Of a stretch of 14,195 nt of DNA, positions 12,872 to 14,195 are shown one piece after another (within the stretch, counting starts at the first letter, position 1; every line of letters begins with the position of its first letter). The stretch comes from Fen-1258 sp041658245 (GTDB lineage Bacteria; Bacteroidota; Ignavibacteria; Ignavibacteriales; Melioribacteraceae), in assembly GCA_041658245.1 (NCBI GenBank), contig JBBAAM010000073.1, positions 1 through 14,195 of the forward strand. Direction: 5' to 3'. Under the pieces are notes generated by a model. It had not been told where the DNA came from. It searched no databases and was given only the letters and a program-made list of their open reading frames with translations. The translations under genes were made by a program, and so were the position numbers.

Positions 12872-14195
12872 AAATTACGATCGAGGATTTATTTAATATT
12901 TCATCTGCGGTGATTTACAATCCCGATGAATTCAAGCCGGTATCGAATGTTGAGATTGATTCGCGCAGAGTAAAAAAAGGAAGTTTGTTCGTTGCAATTA
13001 AAGGTGAAAAATATGACGGACACGATTTTATTCTCGATGCTCTTAAGAAAGGGGCTAAAGCGGTAATTATTGATTCGAGGAAGTTGAAGAAATTTAGCTT
13101 CCTCGAAATTCCCATAGTCGCTGTTAATAACACGACAAGAGCATATGGCGAGCTTGCAAAAATTTGGCGCAACAAAATTTCGGCAAAGGTTATTTCAATC
13201 ACAGGAAGTAATGGTAAAACAACGGTCAAAGAAATGATTGCTTCTCTACTTAGTGAAAAATATAATGTTGTTAAAACGGAGGCGAACAATAACAATCACA
13301 TCGGCGTTCCGTTAACAATATTAGGTACGAATAAAAAATGTGAAGCGTTAATCCTCGAACAAGGAACGAATCATTTTAATGAAATTGAGTACTCAGCAAA
13401 TATTTCCAGACCGGATTACGCAATGATTACAAATATCGGTGATTCGCATTTGGAATTCTTGAAAAACCGTGAAGGAGTTTATAAAGAAAAATCTGCACTT
13501 CTTGATATTACCGAGATGCATGGCGGAACTGTTTTATTGAATATGGATGATCCGATAATAAAAAGACATTCAAAAAATTATTGGAATAAGATCACTTATG
13601 GATTTAATGGTTCGGTAAATGTAAAAGGGAAGATTTTAGATTATACAAATGACGGCAGAACGAAAATTAAAATATCATACAAAGGAACAAAGATAGAAAC
13701 CACTCTTCCTGTTTATGGTGAATCGAACGCGAAAAATTTTTTAGCCGCTTCCGCTGTAGCGCTAAAACTTGGATTGACTGGTAAAGAAATTCTCAACGGA
13801 ACAAAAAATATTAAACCAGTTCATGGAAGATTGGAAGTAAAGAAATTTAAGGATGCTGTTGTTATTGATGACACTTATAATTCAAGTCCGGCTTCGGTAG
13901 AATCGGCAGTAGATCTAATTAAAAAGATCAAAACGCATAAAAGAAAAATCGTTGTACTCGGGGATATTTTCGAACTCGGCAAGCAATCGGAAAAACTACA
14001 TAAAGATTTGGCAAAACTTTTTTCACCGGAGAAAAATTTATTTGTTCTTACTACCGGTAATATGATGAAGCATTTGAACAAAGCACTCAGAAAGAAAAAA
14101 GTAAAATCAATCCACTTTCACATTCGCGAAGCATTATCTCTCTATTTACAGTACGAAGAAATAGAGAACTCGGTTATTCTTGTAAAAGGTTCGCG
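12859..14195 (+). CDS. murF: UDP-MurNAc-tripeptide:D-Ala-D-Ala ligase MurF (C-terminal end cut by the right edge)
   Basis: About 445 codons are visible before the window ends. The start ATG at 12859 (MGKIKITIEDLF) lies inside the end of murE, overlapping by 13 nt in another frame. The protein has the ATP loop GSNGKTT (116-122) and EANNNNHIGVPLTIL (143-157), typical of MurF, then ITNIGDSHLEF and VVIDDTYNSSPAS, and ends at VKGSR, which in this family is normally followed by G-M-K-M-E and the stop. So only around ten to twenty residues are missing. It adds D-alanyl-D-alanine to the tripeptide precursor in the cytoplasm, the last amino-acid step before lipid I. Further dcw genes (mraY, murD, ftsW) are expected beyond the edge. 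Confidence 0.95.
   Translation, partial: MGKIKITIEDLFNISSAVIYNPDEFKPVSNVEIDSRRVKKGSLFVAIKGEKYDGHDFILDALKKGAKAVIIDSRKLKKFSFLEIPIVAVNNTTRAYGELAKIWRNKISAKVISITGSNGKTTVKEMIASLLSEKYNVVKTEANNNNHIGVPLTILGTNKKCEALILEQGTNHFNEIEYSANISRPDYAMITNIGDSHLEFLKNREGVYKEKSALLDITEMHGGTVLLNMDDPIIKRHSKNYWNKITYGFNGSVNVKGKILDYTNDGRTKIKISYKGTKIETTLPVYGESNAKNFLAASAVALKLGLTGKEILNGTKNIKPVHGRLEVKKFKDAVVIDDTYNSSPASVESAVDLIKKIKTHKRKIVVLGDIFELGKQSEKLHKDLAKLFSPEKNLFVLTTGNMMKHLNKALRKKKVKSIHFHIREALSLYLQYEEIENSVILVKGS

Noticed and set aside
12915..14081. Minus-strand frames opposite murF
   Set aside because: They are antisense to a clear murF reading frame with all motifs intact.
1..14195. CRISPR array, insertion sequence, toxin-antitoxin or defence island
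   Set aside because: No regularly spaced repeats, transposase, terminal inverted repeats or recognisable defence genes were found on either strand.

Overview
The window is AT-rich chromosomal DNA of a Gram-negative-type bacterium, most likely from the Bacteroidota/Chlorobi/Ignavibacteria side of the tree. The evidence is indirect. There is a complete start of a division and cell-wall (dcw) cluster with a MurE of the meso-diaminopimelate type (DNPR motif). There is a 31-residue AURKAIP1/COX24-like basic protein of the kind seen in Bacteroidota-related genomes. One promoter resembles the Bacteroidota TTTG-N19-TAnnTTTG pattern, and many starts have weak Shine-Dalgarno (SD) sequences. Ignavibacteria is my best guess; it is inference, not proof.

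Left part (1-4655). A POT/PTR-family peptide transporter runs off the left edge on the minus strand. It is divergent from a CBS-less IMP dehydrogenase/GMP reductase family enzyme (708-1724) whose SD sequence can be sequestered by an upstream complementary stretch. A strong hairpin at 1731-1763 separates this gene from a convergent minus-strand copper unit: copZ (Cu chaperone), copA (Cu+ P1B-ATPase) and then a small cupin. A 61-bp imperfect palindromic repeat lies between copA and the cupin gene and artificially lengthens the cupin reading frame.

Middle part (4656-7498). Two minus-strand genes encode unrecognised single-pass membrane proteins with long hydrophilic, probably disordered tails. 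The two tails share collinear motifs (RFEx[LM]N, then N[IL]LxxYSD), so they look like diverged tandem paralogues of a family I cannot name. These genes are divergent from a plus-strand group: an HU/IHF-type DNA-binding protein, a zinc-ribbon/TM/TPR protein, the tiny COX24-like basic protein (a likely ribosomal component), a palindromic intergenic element and a tRNA-Thr(CGT).

Right part (7499-14195). A promoter with 10-bp-phased GTG repeats, probable MraZ boxes, leads into mraZ-rsmH-ftsL-ftsI-murE-murF. All junctions overlap by 1-13 nt, which suggests one translationally coupled operon. MraZ would autoregulate it, RsmH methylates 16S rRNA, FtsL and FtsI act at the septum, and MurE and MurF add the third residue and then D-Ala-D-Ala to the peptidoglycan precursor. 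murF is cut by the right edge only a few residues before its expected C-terminus. No CRISPR array, insertion sequence, prophage or obvious defence system is visible; most of the window is ordinary core genome.
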